Shown in pieces: positions 9,038 to 17,741 of a stretch of DNA of 64,000 bases. Positions within the stretch are counted from its first letter, which is position 1; each line of letters begins with the position of its first letter. Under the pieces are notes generated by a model. That model was not told where the DNA came from and searched no databases. It saw nothing but the letters and a program-made list of their open reading frames with translations. The translations under genes and the position numbers were made by a program. The DNA is from Micromonospora echinaurantiaca (GTDB lineage Bacteria > Actinomycetota > Actinomycetes > Mycobacteriales > Micromonosporaceae): the NCBI RefSeq assembly GCF_900090235.1, contig NZ_LT607750.1, positions 5,757,001-5,821,000 of the forward strand. The letters run 5' to 3'.

Positions 9038-10416
9038 GCAATCTCCGATTTCCCGAGAACTTCCTCTGGGGCGCTGCCACCGCCGCCTACCAGATCGAGG
9101 GCGCGGCCCGCGACGACGGTCGCGGCCCGTCCATCTGGGACACCTTCAGCCGTACGCCGGGGAAGGTGCACCAGGGGCACACCGGCGACGTGGCCTGCGA
9201 CCACTACCACCGGTACGCCGACGACGTGGCGCTGATGGCGGAGCTGGGGCTGCGGGCGTACCGCTTCTCGGTGGCCTGGCCCCGGATCCAGCCGGACGGC
9301 GCCGGCCCGGTCAACCCGCGCGGCCTGGACTTCTACGACCGGCTGGTCGACACGTTGCTCGACCGGGGCATCGATCCGATCGTCACGCTCTACCACTGGG
9401 ACCTGCCGCAGGCCCTGGGCGACCGGGGCGGCTGGACCAACCGGGAGACCGCCGAGCACTTCGCCACGTACGCCACCGCGGTGCACGCCCGCCTCGGTGA
9501 CCGGGTGGGCACCTGGACCACGCTCAACGAGCCGTGGTGCTCGGCCTACCTCGGGTACGGCAACGGGGTGCACGCGCCCGGCGAGCAGGACCCGGCCGCG
9601 GCCTTCACCGCCGTACACCATCTGCTGCTCGGGCACGGCCTGGCGGCCCGGGCGCTGCGCGCGGCCGGCGCGGAGACGATCGGGATCACCCTCAACCCGG
9701 CCGACGTGCGCCCCGCCGACCCGGCCAGCGCCGCCGACGCCGCCGCGGTGCGCCTGGTCGACGGCCTGCACAACCGGATCTTCCTGGACCCGCTGCTGGC
9801 CGGCGGCTACCCGGAGGACGTGCTGGAGCACGTCGGCGGGATCGTCGAGCCGTCGTTCGTCCGGGACGGCGACGAGAAGCTGATTGCCGCCCCGATCGAC
9901 CTGCTCGGGATCAACTACTACCAGCCGACCTACGTCGCCGGCCGGCCCGGCGGGGCCGGGGGCGGCGGCGCCTATCCCGGCACGGAGGGCGCGGTCGAGT
10001 TCCTGCCGCCGGTCGGGCCGCTGACCGACATGGGGTGGATGATCGAACCGGCCGGGCTGACCCGGCTGCTGGAGCGGATCGCCACCGACTATCCGGGCGT
10101 GCCGCTGCTGATCACCGAGAACGGCGCGGCGTTCCCGGACAAGGCCGGGATGGACGGCCCGGGCGGCGCGGGCGGCGTGGTCGACACCGACCGGATCGCC
10201 TACCTCGACGGACACCTGCGCGCTGCGCACGAGGCCATCGCCCGGGGGGTGGACCTGCGCGGCTATCTCGTATGGTCATTGCTGGACAACTTCGAGTGGG
10301 CGGAGGGTTACCGCAAGCGGTTCGGGATCGTCCACGTCGACTACCTGACCCAGCGGCGCACACCGAAGGCCAGCGCCCGGTGGTACCAGGAGGTGATCTC
10401 CCGGAACGGGCTGTGA
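9034..10416 (+). CDS. GH1 family beta-glucosidase (BglC-like)
   Basis: Hydrolyses beta-glucosides such as cellobiose to glucose in the cytoplasm (no signal peptide). The 460-aa product is a complete GH1 (beta/alpha)8 barrel: [15 protein letters not shown] at the N-terminus, acid/base Glu166 in TLNEPW, nucleophile Glu362 in LITENGAAF, and [16 protein letters not shown] near the end. The start is a TTG sharing bases with the TGA of the permease (TTGA at 9034-9037); the alignment of [12 protein letters not shown] to GH1 N-termini supports it. Being in the operon with the transporter implies that imported oligosaccharide is cleaved inside the cell. Confidence 0.93.
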   Translation: MSNLRFPENFLWGAATAAYQIEGAARDDGRGPSIWDTFSRTPGKVHQGHTGDVACDHYHRYADDVALMAELGLRAYRFSVAWPRIQPDGAGPVNPRGLDFYDRLVDTLLDRGIDPIVTLYHWDLPQALGDRGGWTNRETAEHFATYATAVHARLGDRVGTWTTLNEPWCSAYLGYGNGVHAPGEQDPAAAFTAVHHLLLGHGLAARALRAAGAETIGITLNPADVRPADPASAADAAAVRLVDGLHNRIFLDPLLAGGYPEDVLEHVGGIVEPSFVRDGDEKLIAAPIDLLGINYYQPTYVAGRPGGAGGGGAYPGTEGAVEFLPPVGPLTDMGWMIEPAGLTRLLERIATDYPGVPLLITENGAAFPDKAGMDGPGGAGGVVDTDRIAYLDGHLRAAHEAIARGVDLRGYLVWSLLDNFEWAEGYRKRFGIVHVDYLTQRRTPKASARWYQEVISRNGL

Positions 10417-10436
10417 CGAGCGGGGGGATGGCGGCC

Positions 10437-11444
10437 ATGACGACGGCGCAACGGCCGACGCTGGAAGCGGTGGCCCGCCGGGCCGGGGTCTCCCGGGCCA
10501 CCGTCTCCCGGGTGGTGAACGGCTCCACCACGGTGGCCGAACCGATCCGGGAGGCGGTGAACCGGGCGGTGGCCGAGCTGGGGTACGTGCCGAACCTGGC
10601 CGCCCGCAGCCTGGTCACCCAGCGGACCGACTCGATCGCCCTGGTCATGCCGGAGGCGGCCACCCGGGTCTTCTCCGACGACCAGGTCTTCCCGGGCATC
10701 ATCCTCGGGGTCAGCCAGGAGCTGGAGGCGGCCGACAAGCAGCTGGTGCTGATGCTGGCCGGCTCGCCGGCCGGGCACGCCCGGGTGGAGCGGTACACCA
10801 CCGGGCGGCACGTCGACGGGGTGCTCTTCGCGTCGCTGCACGGCGCCGACCCGCTGCCCGGCCGGCTCGCCCGGCTCGGTATCCCGGTGGTGTGCAGCGG
10901 CCGGCCGCTCGGCGCGGCCGACGTGCCGTACGTGGACGTCGACCAGGTGGGCGGGGTGACCGCCGCGATCCGGCACCTGATCGACATCGGCCGGCGACGG
11001 ATCGCCACCATCGCCGGCCCGCAGGACATGGTCGCCGGGATCGAGCGGCTCGCCGGCTACCGGGACACGGTGTCCGCGGCCGGGCTGCCCGAGCTGGTGG
11101 CGTACGGCGACTTCACCCGGGAGTCCGGGGCGGCGGCGATGCGGCAACTGCTCGCCGAACATCCCGAACTGGACGCGGTCTTCGCCGCCTCCGACCTGAT
11201 GGCGCACGCCGCCCTGCGTACGCTGCGCGAGGCCGGACGGCGGGTGCCGGAGGACGTGGCGGTGATCGGTTTCGACGACATCGAGACGGCCGCCTACACC
11301 GAGCCGCCGCTGACCACCGTCCGGCAGCCAATCCAGGAGATCGGCCGACAGATGACCCGTCAGCTGCTCCGGCTGGCCGCTGGCGAGACCATCGAGACCG
11401 CCCTGGTCCTGCCGACCGAGCTGATCCGGCGCGAGTCCGCCTGA
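10437..11444 (+). CDS. LacI family transcriptional regulator (CebR-like)
   Basis: The 335-aa repressor has an N-terminal helix-turn-helix (TLEAVARRAGVSRATVSRVV) with a hinge-helix region GYVPNLAARSL, followed by a periplasmic-binding-protein-like effector domain (VIGFDDIETAAYTEPPLTT is typical of LacI/GalR). As last gene of the sugar operon it probably binds the two GAGAGCGCTCTC sites at 5662-5718 and represses its own operon until an oligosaccharide is imported. ATG at 10437 lies 9 nt after a GGGGGG run; an in-frame ATG at 10428 and a GTG at 10413 are alternatives. Confidence 0.9.
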   Translation: MTTAQRPTLEAVARRAGVSRATVSRVVNGSTTVAEPIREAVNRAVAELGYVPNLAARSLVTQRTDSIALVMPEAATRVFSDDQVFPGIILGVSQELEAADKQLVLMLAGSPAGHARVERYTTGRHVDGVLFASLHGADPLPGRLARLGIPVVCSGRPLGAADVPYVDVDQVGGVTAAIRHLIDIGRRRIATIAGPQDMVAGIERLAGYRDTVSAAGLPELVAYGDFTRESGAAAMRQLLAEHPELDAVFAASDLMAHAALRTLREAGRRVPEDVAVIGFDDIETAAYTEPPLTTVRQPIQEIGRQMTRQLLRLAAGETIETALVLPTELIRRESA

Positions 11445-11517
11445 CCGGGCCGCGCAACCGCCGCGCGGGCGGATATTTCGGTCGAGCGGGTGCGGCGGCC
11501 GGCGGTAGCGTCGGGCG

Positions 11518-11931
11518 GTGCCCGATCCGACCCGCCTGATCCGCGTGCCCACCCTCTCCGACGTCGCCGAATACGCGTACGCCGCCACCGTGGAACCGCC
11601 CGCCCGGCTGGTCTTCACCGCCGGCGCCTGCCCGCTCGACGCGGACGGCCGCACGGTGGCGCCCGGTGACCACGCCGCCCAGGCGCGGCAGGTGATGACC
11701 AACCTGGAGACCGCCCTCGCGGCGGCCGGTGCCCGGCTCGCAGACGTGGTCAAGACGACCGTCTACGTGGCCTCGAACCGGCAGGACGACCTGGTCACCG
11801 TCTGGGAGGTGGTCCGCGACCACTTCGGCGACCACGACCCGCCGAGCACCCTGCTCGGGGTGGCCGTGCTCGGCTACAACGACCAACTGGTGGAGGTGGA
11901 GGCGGTCGCCGCCGTCCGGCCGGCGGCCTGA
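11518..11931 (+). CDS. RidA family protein
   Basis: The 137-aa protein of the YjgF/YER057c/UK114 family matches RidA features: LVFTAGACPLDADG, QARQVMTNLETALAAAGARLADVVKTTVYVA and a C-terminal VEVEAVAAV. Classical RidA hydrolyses reactive enamine/imine intermediates from PLP enzymes. The usual catalytic arginine segment near the C-terminus is not obvious here (LVEVEAVAAVRPAA), so it may be a non-archetypal subfamily member. The GTG start has TAGCGT 6 nt upstream and no ribosome binding site, so it is likely leaderless. It ends before a bidirectional hairpin. Confidence 0.85.
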   Translation: MPDPTRLIRVPTLSDVAEYAYAATVEPPARLVFTAGACPLDADGRTVAPGDHAAQARQVMTNLETALAAAGARLADVVKTTVYVASNRQDDLVTVWEVVRDHFGDHDPPSTLLGVAVLGYNDQLVEVEAVAAVRPAA

Positions 11932-12013
11932 CCGCCCCGGACCGGCGCCCGGCCACCGCCCGCCACGCGAGCGGCCCGGCCCCGCCGCCGGGGAACCGCC
12001 CCGGTACGGCAGC

Positions 12014-12044
12014 GGGGGCCTCTCCCGGCGACGGAGAGGCCCCC
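12014..12044. terminator. bidirectional hairpin between RidA and the 90-aa membrane protein gene
   Basis: GGGGGCCTCTCC (12014-12025) and GGAGAGGCCCCC (12033-12044) form a perfect 12-bp stem with a 7-nt loop between convergent genes. There is no T run. Confidence 0.65.
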
Positions 12045-12110
12045 GGCCCCGTAGCCCGGCTCCCACGACCGCACTGCGCGGAGGCCGGAGCTACGTTCGG
12101 GTAAAGCTGT

Positions 12111-12383
12111 TCAGTCGTCCGCCTGCTGGCGGTGGGCGCCGTTGAGCACGCTGCCGAGCACGACCAGGCCGAGCCCGAGCGCCGCGAGCGGGACGACGTC
12201 CCCGCCCCACGATCCGGCCGGCTGCGCATCCCGGCCGACCGGCGCGTCGGCGGCCGGTGGTTCGGCGGTCGGCGTGCCGCTCTGGTCGAGGTCGGTGAAG
12301 GCCAGGGCCGACGACGCCTCTCCCCACACCAGCACGCCGACCGCCACCGCGGCGGCGGCTCGGCCCGCGAAGCCTGCCCTCAT
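12111..12383 (-). CDS. small secreted or membrane protein, hypothetical
   Basis: The 90-aa product is not recognised as a known family. It starts with a plausible signal peptide (basic start, AAAAVAVGVLVWGEASSALAF), followed by a Pro/Ala/Asp linker of about 35 residues and a C-terminal hydrophobic segment (VVPLAALGLGLVVLGSVL) before a short charged tail. This layout fits a small surface protein with a C-terminal membrane anchor. ATG at 12383 has GGGGGTGA 3 nt upstream. A long AT-richer leader precedes it (12384-12681), implying regulated expression. Confidence 0.6.
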   Translation of the reverse strand: MRAGFAGRAAAAVAVGVLVWGEASSALAFTDLDQSGTPTAEPPAADAPVGRDAQPAGSWGGDVVPLAALGLGLVVLGSVLNGAHRQQADD

Positions 12384-12681
12384 CGCTCACCCCCATTCGT
12401 CACCGGCGTCGATTACCGGCACGGGAGGAAATGTATAGCGAATAGCCCGATGAAGGCGTTTATCGGGCGGATTGTCCCGCCACAATTTCCCGACAAAAAG
12501 GCACAGAAAACGTAATTCCTCCCGCGGCGGCGTAAATAGGTATTAACTGCTGATACCGCCTTAGGCGAGCAGAAACGGCGATCTCCGGGCGAAACCCGGC
12601 GCGAAACGCCGACAGATCCCGGAATCATCTTCGCAAGAACGGTTCGGGTATGCGACCGCCGGGGGCGCGCCGCGGCGGGGC
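12384..12681. other. AT-rich non-coding region upstream of the 90-aa protein gene
   Basis: These 298 bases have no convincing gene and a clearly lower GC content than the flanks, with runs such as GTAAATAGGTATTAAC (12531-12546) and CGACAAAAAGGCACAG. On the minus strand TATACA near 12430 could be a -10 for the 90-aa gene. Small hairpins are visible, for example CCCGAT/ATCGGG around 12447-12470. It may be a promoter plus long 5' leader or encode a small RNA. I do not recognise a riboswitch class. Confidence 0.45.
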
Positions 12682-13194
12682 TCAGCCGGCGTGGACGCGC
12701 TGGGCGACCCGGTAGGTGTCGGGCCCGAAGAGCACCAGCCGCGCCTCGGTGACGTTCGCCGGGGTGGCGGCGCGCAGCACGGTCAGGGCGTGGCCGACCG
12801 CGTCCTCGACCGGCCAGCCGTAGACGCCGGCCGAGACGAGCGGGAACGCCATCGTCCGCGCACCCAGCTCGTCGGCGATCCGCAGGCTCTTGGCGTAGCA
12901 GTCGCGCAGCAGCGCCGACCGGTCCTCGGTGGCCGACCAGACCGGCCCGACGGTGTGCACCACCCAGCGGGCCGGCAGGTCGCCGGCGGTGGTCGCCACC
13001 GCCTGGCCGGTCGGCAACCCGCGCCCGTAGCGGGAGGCGCGCAGCGCCCGGCACTCGGCCAGGATGGCCGGGCCGCCGCGCCGGTGGATCGCGCCGTCCA
13101 CGCCCCCGCCGCCGAGCAGCGACGAGTTCGCCGCGTTGACGATCACGTCCACCTGCTGCGCGGTGATGTCCCCCTCGACCAGGACGACCCGCAC
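12682..13194 (-). CDS. macro domain protein, O-acetyl-ADP-ribose deacetylase-like
   Basis: The 170-aa single macro domain binds ADP-ribose and may remove it or deacetylate O-acetyl-ADP-ribose. The key motifs are present: VDVIVNAANSSLLGGGGVDGAIHRRGG (Asn and the catalytic Asp/Gly loop) and PLVSAGVYGWP for the second ligand loop. Length matches YmdB. Its GTG start lies one base after the TGA of the EI24 gene (TGA-C-GTG), so the two are translationally coupled. A DNA-damage or stress role is possible but not shown. Confidence 0.9.
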   Translation of the reverse strand: MRVVLVEGDITAQQVDVIVNAANSSLLGGGGVDGAIHRRGGPAILAECRALRASRYGRGLPTGQAVATTAGDLPARWVVHTVGPVWSATEDRSALLRDCYAKSLRIADELGARTMAFPLVSAGVYGWPVEDAVGHALTVLRAATPANVTEARLVLFGPDTYRVAQRVHAG

Positions 13195-13195
13195 G

Positions 13196-13987
13196 TCAGC
13201 CCTCCTCGATGGACTGGCCGAGCGACCGGCGGGCCAGCAGCGTGGCGCCGGCGACCGCGGCCGGCATGACGAGCACCGCGCCGAGCGGGATCAGGAAGCA
13301 GACGAACACCGCCACCCCGAAGCCCAGCGCGGTCGGCCGGTCCGCCTTGAGGATCGACCGGCGGTCCGGCAGTCGCATCCCGCGCCGGTAGAAGGGCGCG
13401 CCGACCAGTTCCAGCGCGAGCAGCCAGCCGCCCACCGCCGCGCCGATCACCGGGATCACCGTCTGCCCGACCACCGGGATGAAACCGGCCGCGAAGAGCG
13501 GTATGCCGAACAGCACCGACAGGGCCACCAGCCGGACGGAGTCGGCCAGGCTGCGGCGCAGCGACGACCAGAACGGCACCTCGACCGCGCCCGGCGTGCC
13601 GCCGAGCCGATCCTCCACCCGTTCGGAGATCTTCTCGTAGAACGGGTCGCCGATCACCAGCGTGACCGCGGTGAAGGTGAGCACCCCGAGCAGGCCACCC
13701 AGCCCGAGGAAGGCCAGCGCCGCGACCACCCGGACCAGGCTGCGCGGGGTCGCCGACCAGTCGTCGGCGAACGGGGTGACCAGCTCGGCCAGGTCGTCCA
13801 CGAAGAACGCCAGGGCGACGAACGCGGCGACGAACAGCGCACCGGAGATCAGTGCCGGCACGATGCCGAGCAGCATCAGGCCGGGGCTGCGGACGTAGAG
13901 GGCGAGACCGCGCAGCAGCAGCCCGACGCCGGTGAAGAACCGGCGGGCGGCGCCGGTGACGGGCGCGGCGAGACGGGGTGCGTTCAC
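13196..13987 (-). CDS. EI24 domain-containing integral membrane protein (CysZ/EI24-like)
   Basis: The 263-aa protein has about six hydrophobic helices, including LMLLGIVPALISGALFVAAFVALAFF and a re-entrant-looking FGIPLFAAGFIPVVGQTVIPV. The signature SVRLVALSVLFGIPL and GGWLLALELVGAPFYRRGM fits the EI24/CysZ family, whose members include sulfate permeases; function here is not proven. GTG at 13987 is preceded by TAGGCT with a 7-nt gap, so it is probably leaderless. It is divergent from the ABC exporter operon at 14142 and coupled to the macro-domain gene. Confidence 0.85.
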   Translation of the reverse strand: MNAPRLAAPVTGAARRFFTGVGLLLRGLALYVRSPGLMLLGIVPALISGALFVAAFVALAFFVDDLAELVTPFADDWSATPRSLVRVVAALAFLGLGGLLGVLTFTAVTLVIGDPFYEKISERVEDRLGGTPGAVEVPFWSSLRRSLADSVRLVALSVLFGIPLFAAGFIPVVGQTVIPVIGAAVGGWLLALELVGAPFYRRGMRLPDRRSILKADRPTALGFGVAVFVCFLIPLGAVLVMPAAVAGATLLARRSLGQSIEEG

Positions 13988-14141
13988 GACGGGAAGCCTA
14001 GTGGCCGCCCGCGCATCAACCGGTTGGTGGATCGCCGGGGTCGACCGAGGCCGTCCCCCAAGATCGCCGCATGGTCGATCCGCCGCCGCGTCCGCCCGGC
14101 CATCCTCGACGTACGGACAGCAGACGGCGGAAGGCGGCGCG

Positions 14142-15050
14142 ATGCCGGTCATCGAGGTGACCAACCTGCACAAGCGGTACGGCGAGCTGGTGGCCGTGGA
14201 CGACGTGTCGTTCACGGTCGAGGCCGGGGAGATCTTCGGGATTCTCGGCCCGAACGGCGCCGGCAAGACCACCACGGTGGAGTGTGTCGCCGGACTGCGC
14301 GTCCCCGACTCCGGCGGGGTGTCGGTCCTCGGGCTCGGTCCCCGCCGGGACGCGACCCAGCTCCGGGAACGGGTCGGGGTGCAGCTCCAGGAGAGCCAGT
14401 TGCCCGACCAGATGCGGGTCGGCGAGGCGCTGGAGCTGTACGCCTCGTTCTACCGCGACCCGGCCGACCCGGCCGAGCTGATCGACAAGCTGGGTCTGGG
14501 CGACAAGCGGAAGACCGCGTACAAGAAGCTCTCCGGCGGTCAGAAGCAGCGGCTGTCCATCGCGCTCGCGCTGGTCGGCAAGCCCGAGATCGCCATCCTG
14601 GACGAGCTGACCACCGGGCTGGACCCGCAGGCCCGGCGGGACACCTGGGCCCTCATCGAGCAGGTGCGCGACAGCGGGGTGACGATCCTGCTGGTCACCC
14701 ACTTCATGGAGGAGGCCGAGCGGCTCTGCGACCGGGTCGCCGTGATCGACCGGGGACAGGTCGCCGCCCTGGACAGCCCGGCCGGCCTGGTGTCACGGGT
14801 GGCGCCCGAGCAGCGGGTCCGGTTCCGGCCGTCCGCCCCGGTAGACGACCAGCTCTTCACCGACCTGCCAGAGGTGACCGGCGTGCACCGCACCGGGCGC
14901 CAGGTGGTGGTGACCGGTACCGGTGACGTGCTGCACGCGGTCACCTCGGTGCTGGCCCGCAACCAGATCGTCGCCGCCGACCTGCGGCTGGAGCAGTCCA
15001 CGCTGGACGACGCGTTCGTCGAGCTGACCGGGCACCGGCCCGCCGAGTGA
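14142..15050 (+). CDS. ABC transporter ATP-binding protein
   Basis: The 302-aa ATPase has Walker A GPNGAGKT at residues 36-43, Q-loop QLQESQLP, signature LSGGQKQR, Walker B AILDE followed by LTTGLDP (the usual LDEPT reads LDELT here), and switch His in LLVTHFMEEAE. The C-terminal DUF4162-like extension (VRFRPSAPVDDQ...) is typical of DrrA/CcmA-type drug or lipid exporters. First gene of a coupled unit with an ABC-2 permease, histidine kinase and response regulator, which suggests export of an antibiotic, lipid or envelope component under its own sensor. Confidence 0.92.
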   Translation: MPVIEVTNLHKRYGELVAVDDVSFTVEAGEIFGILGPNGAGKTTTVECVAGLRVPDSGGVSVLGLGPRRDATQLRERVGVQLQESQLPDQMRVGEALELYASFYRDPADPAELIDKLGLGDKRKTAYKKLSGGQKQRLSIALALVGKPEIAILDELTTGLDPQARRDTWALIEQVRDSGVTILLVTHFMEEAERLCDRVAVIDRGQVAALDSPAGLVSRVAPEQRVRFRPSAPVDDQLFTDLPEVTGVHRTGRQVVVTGTGDVLHAVTSVLARNQIVAADLRLEQSTLDDAFVELTGHRPAE

Positions 15051-15061
15051 GAGAGAACGAC

Positions 15062-15796
15062 ATGCACGCCTTCGGGCAGATCCTCAAGATCGAGACGAGA
15101 CTCTACCTGCGGGACTTCGCCGCGCCGCTGATCACCATCGCGTTGCCGCTGCTGCTGCTGGCGGTGTTCGGGTTGATCCCGGCGATGCGGGAGCCGAATC
15201 CGGACTTCGGCGACCTGTCCTTCATCCAGTACTTCGCACCGTCGCTGCTGGTGATTACGCTCGCCATGGCGGCGGTGAACATCCTGCCCACGGTGCTCGC
15301 CACCTACCGCGAGCGCGGGGTGCTGCGCCGGCTGGCCACCACCCCGGCCAGCCCGGCCGCACTGCTCGCCGCCCAACTGGTCATCTCGCTCGCCACCATC
15401 GTGATCAGTGCCGTACTGCTGATCGTGGTCGGCCGGCTGGCCTTCGACGTGCCGCTGCCCCGGCACCCGCTCGGCTTCGCGCTGGCGCTCGTCCTCGGCA
15501 CCGCGGCGCTGCTCGCGCTGGGGCTGCTGGTGGCGGCGGTGGCCCGCACGAACAAGGCGGCGCAGGCCGTGGCGGTCCCGGTGTTCATGCTGGTCATGTT
15601 CTTCGGCGGGGTCTACGTTCCCCGGTTCATGCTGCCGGACTTCCTGGTCCGGATCGGCGACTACACGCCCCCCGGCGTGCAGGCGCTGCTCGATGCCTGG
15701 ACCGCCGACGCACCGCGTCCGCTGCACCTGGCGATAATGGCAGTCATCGCCGTGCTCGCTGGGTCCGTCGCGGCGAAGCTGTTCCGCTGGGAGTGA
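15062..15796 (+). CDS. ABC-2 type transporter permease
   Basis: The 244-aa protein has six hydrophobic segments and an ABC-2 layout: an N-terminal amphipathic stretch, FAAPLITIALPLLLLAVFG as TM1, VLATYRERGVLRRLATTPASP as the conserved cytoplasmic loop, and MLPDFLVRIGDYTPPGVQALLDAW near the end. ATG at 15062 has GAGAGA 6 nt upstream; a GTG at 15047 overlapping the ATPase stop is an alternative. It forms the channel powered by the ATPase encoded just upstream. Confidence 0.9.
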   Translation: MHAFGQILKIETRLYLRDFAAPLITIALPLLLLAVFGLIPAMREPNPDFGDLSFIQYFAPSLLVITLAMAAVNILPTVLATYRERGVLRRLATTPASPAALLAAQLVISLATIVISAVLLIVVGRLAFDVPLPRHPLGFALALVLGTAALLALGLLVAAVARTNKAAQAVAVPVFMLVMFFGGVYVPRFMLPDFLVRIGDYTPPGVQALLDAWTADAPRPLHLAIMAVIAVLAGSVAAKLFRWE

Positions 15797-15807
15797 GCGG
15801 GGTTCCG

Positions 15808-17079
15808 ATGACCAGCACCGCCGAGCAGGTCGACCGGCTGGCCGCCTGGGAGGCCCGGGAGCCCGGCCTGCACCGGATGTTGCCGTACGTCGGGCTGGCC
15901 GTCGGCATCCTGCTCGCCACCGTCGCGCCGGTCCCCGTGGGTCTCTCAGTCGTCCCCGACCCGGTGGTGGCGGGGCTGGCGGCGGCCTGGATCGCCTGGT
16001 TCGTGAACCTGCACCCCGGCTGGACGAGCCGTCGTCGGCTGATGGGCATCTACTACACCGGCCTGATCGGGTTCGCCGCTCTGCTCGTGCTCGACAGCCC
16101 CTGGTACGGCTTCTTCGCCTGGGTCGGGTTCCTGCACGCGTTCCTCGTCCTGCACGGCCGGTGGCGGTTCGTCGGGGTGGCCGCCACCGGCGTCCTGATC
16201 GGCACCGCGCAGGGCGGGGGCCTGCCGTCGTCGGCGGGCCACTGGATGCTCTGGGCGGTGCTCGTGCTGTTCAACGTGGGCGTGGCCAGCGGAGTGAGCT
16301 GGTTCGGCATGATCACCGACCGGCAGAACGCAAACCGCAAGCGGCTGGTCGAGGAACTCGCCGAGGCCAACCGCCGGCTGGCCGAGACGATGCGGGAGAA
16401 CGAGGGGCTGCACGCCCAGCTACTCACCCAGGCCCGGGAGGCCGGGGTGACCGACGAGCGGCAGCGGATGGCCCGGGAGATCCACGACACGCTGGCCCAG
16501 GGCCTCACCGGCATCATCACCCAACTGGAGGCGGCCGGGCAGGCGCGGGACCGGCGGGCCGACTGGCAACGACACGTCGACACCGCGGTCGCCCTGGCCC
16601 GGGAGAGCCTCACCGAGGCGCGCCGCTCGGTGCGGGCGGTACGCCCCGAGGCGCTGGAGGCCGCCCGGCTGCCCGAGGCGCTCGCCGAGCTGACCCGGCG
16701 CTGGTCGACCATCAACGAGGTGAACACAGAGGTGAACGTCACCGGCGAGGCCCGCCCGCTGCACCCCGAGGTCGAGGTGACCCTGCTGCGGACCGCCCAG
16801 GAGGCGCTGGCCAACGTGGCCCGGCACGCCAAGGCGTCCCGGGTCGGGCTGACCCTGTCGTACATGGGCGACGTGGTCACCCTGGACGTCCGGGACGACG
16901 GCGTCGGCTTCCCGGTCACCGATCCGCCCTCCCCGCGCCGATCGGATGGCGGGTACGGGCTGACCGCCATGCGGCAGCGGGTGGCCGGGGTCGGCGGCGA
17001 GTTGGCCATCGAGAGCGAGCCGGGCGGCGGCACCGCCGTCTCGGCCTCCGTGCCCGCACATGCCGGAGGTGTCGGTTGA
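15808..17079 (+). CDS. sensor histidine kinase (HisKA_3 / NarL-system type)
   Basis: The 423-aa membrane kinase has about five to six hydrophobic segments in the first 170 residues, then a coiled coil (RLVEELAEANRRLAETMREN), a HisKA_3 box with phospho-acceptor His226 (MAREIHDTLAQGLTGI), and an HATPase domain with N-box (AQEALANVARHAKAS), DDGVGF and GYGLTAMRQRV. ATG at 15808 sits 5 nt after GGGG; a GTG at 15793 overlapping the permease stop is possible. It is adjacent to and coupled with the LuxR-type response regulator. Confidence 0.92.
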   Translation: MTSTAEQVDRLAAWEAREPGLHRMLPYVGLAVGILLATVAPVPVGLSVVPDPVVAGLAAAWIAWFVNLHPGWTSRRRLMGIYYTGLIGFAALLVLDSPWYGFFAWVGFLHAFLVLHGRWRFVGVAATGVLIGTAQGGGLPSSAGHWMLWAVLVLFNVGVASGVSWFGMITDRQNANRKRLVEELAEANRRLAETMRENEGLHAQLLTQAREAGVTDERQRMAREIHDTLAQGLTGIITQLEAAGQARDRRADWQRHVDTAVALARESLTEARRSVRAVRPEALEAARLPEALAELTRRWSTINEVNTEVNVTGEARPLHPEVEVTLLRTAQEALANVARHAKASRVGLTLSYMGDVVTLDVRDDGVGFPVTDPPSPRRSDGGYGLTAMRQRVAGVGGELAIESEPGGGTAVSASVPAHAGGVG

Positions 17080-17717
17080 CCGCCCCGGTCCGGCTACTCA
17101 TCGTCGACGACCACCCGGTGGTGCGGGACGGGCTGCGCGGCATGTTCACCGGCGACCCCGGTTTCGACGTGGTCGGCGAGGCCGGCGACGGCGCCGAGGC
17201 GCTCGCACTCGCCGCCCACCTGCACCCCGACGTGGTGCTGATGGACCTGCGGATGCCCGGGATGGACGGGGTGACCGCGATCGGCCGGCTGGCCCGCGCC
17301 GGCAACCCGGCCAAGGTGCTGGTGCTCACCACGTACGACACGGACGCCGACGTGCTGCCGGCGATCGAGGCCGGCGCCACCGGCTACCTGCTCAAGGACG
17401 CGCCCCGGGACGAGCTGGTCCGGGCGGTGCGGGCCGCCGCGCGGGGCGAGGCGGTGCTCTCCCCCAGCGTGGCCGGCCGGCTGATGGGACGGTTGCGCGC
17501 GCCCGCCGAGGAGCCGCTGAGCCAGCGGGAGCTGGAGGTGCTCACCCTGGTGGCCAGGGGCGCGTCCAACCGGGAGGCGGCCGCCCGGCTGTTCATCAGC
17601 GAGGCCACGGTCAAGACCCACCTGCTGCACGTCTACGCCAAGCTCGGGGTCAACGACCGGGCGGCCGCCGTGGCCGCCGCGTACGACCGGGGCCTGCTCA
17701 CCCCCGGCGGGCGCTGA
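17076..17717 (+). CDS. response regulator, NarL/FixJ family
   Basis: The 213-aa protein has an N-terminal receiver domain (acidic pair Asp11/Asp12, phospho-acceptor Asp57 in LMDLRMPG, LTTYD and LLKDAP switch residues) and a C-terminal LuxR-type HTH (LSQRELEVLTLVARGASNRE ... TVKTHLLHVYAKL). The start is TTG at 17076, overlapping the kinase stop (TTGA) and placed 6 nt after GGAGG. It is probably phosphorylated by the preceding kinase and may control the exporter operon. Confidence 0.93.
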   Translation: MTAPVRLLIVDDHPVVRDGLRGMFTGDPGFDVVGEAGDGAEALALAAHLHPDVVLMDLRMPGMDGVTAIGRLARAGNPAKVLVLTTYDTDADVLPAIEAGATGYLLKDAPRDELVRAVRAAARGEAVLSPSVAGRLMGRLRAPAEEPLSQRELEVLTLVARGASNREAAARLFISEATVKTHLLHVYAKLGVNDRAAAVAAAYDRGLLTPGGR

Positions 17718-17741
17718 ACCCGCCGGGGGCAGGATGGACGG

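Noticed and set aside
15808..17717. A phosphate two-component system (PhoR-PhoP) that would match the PHO boxes.
   Set aside because: The kinase is HisKA_3-type and the regulator has a LuxR-type HTH, so they are not PhoR and PhoP; they belong with the ABC exporter genes.
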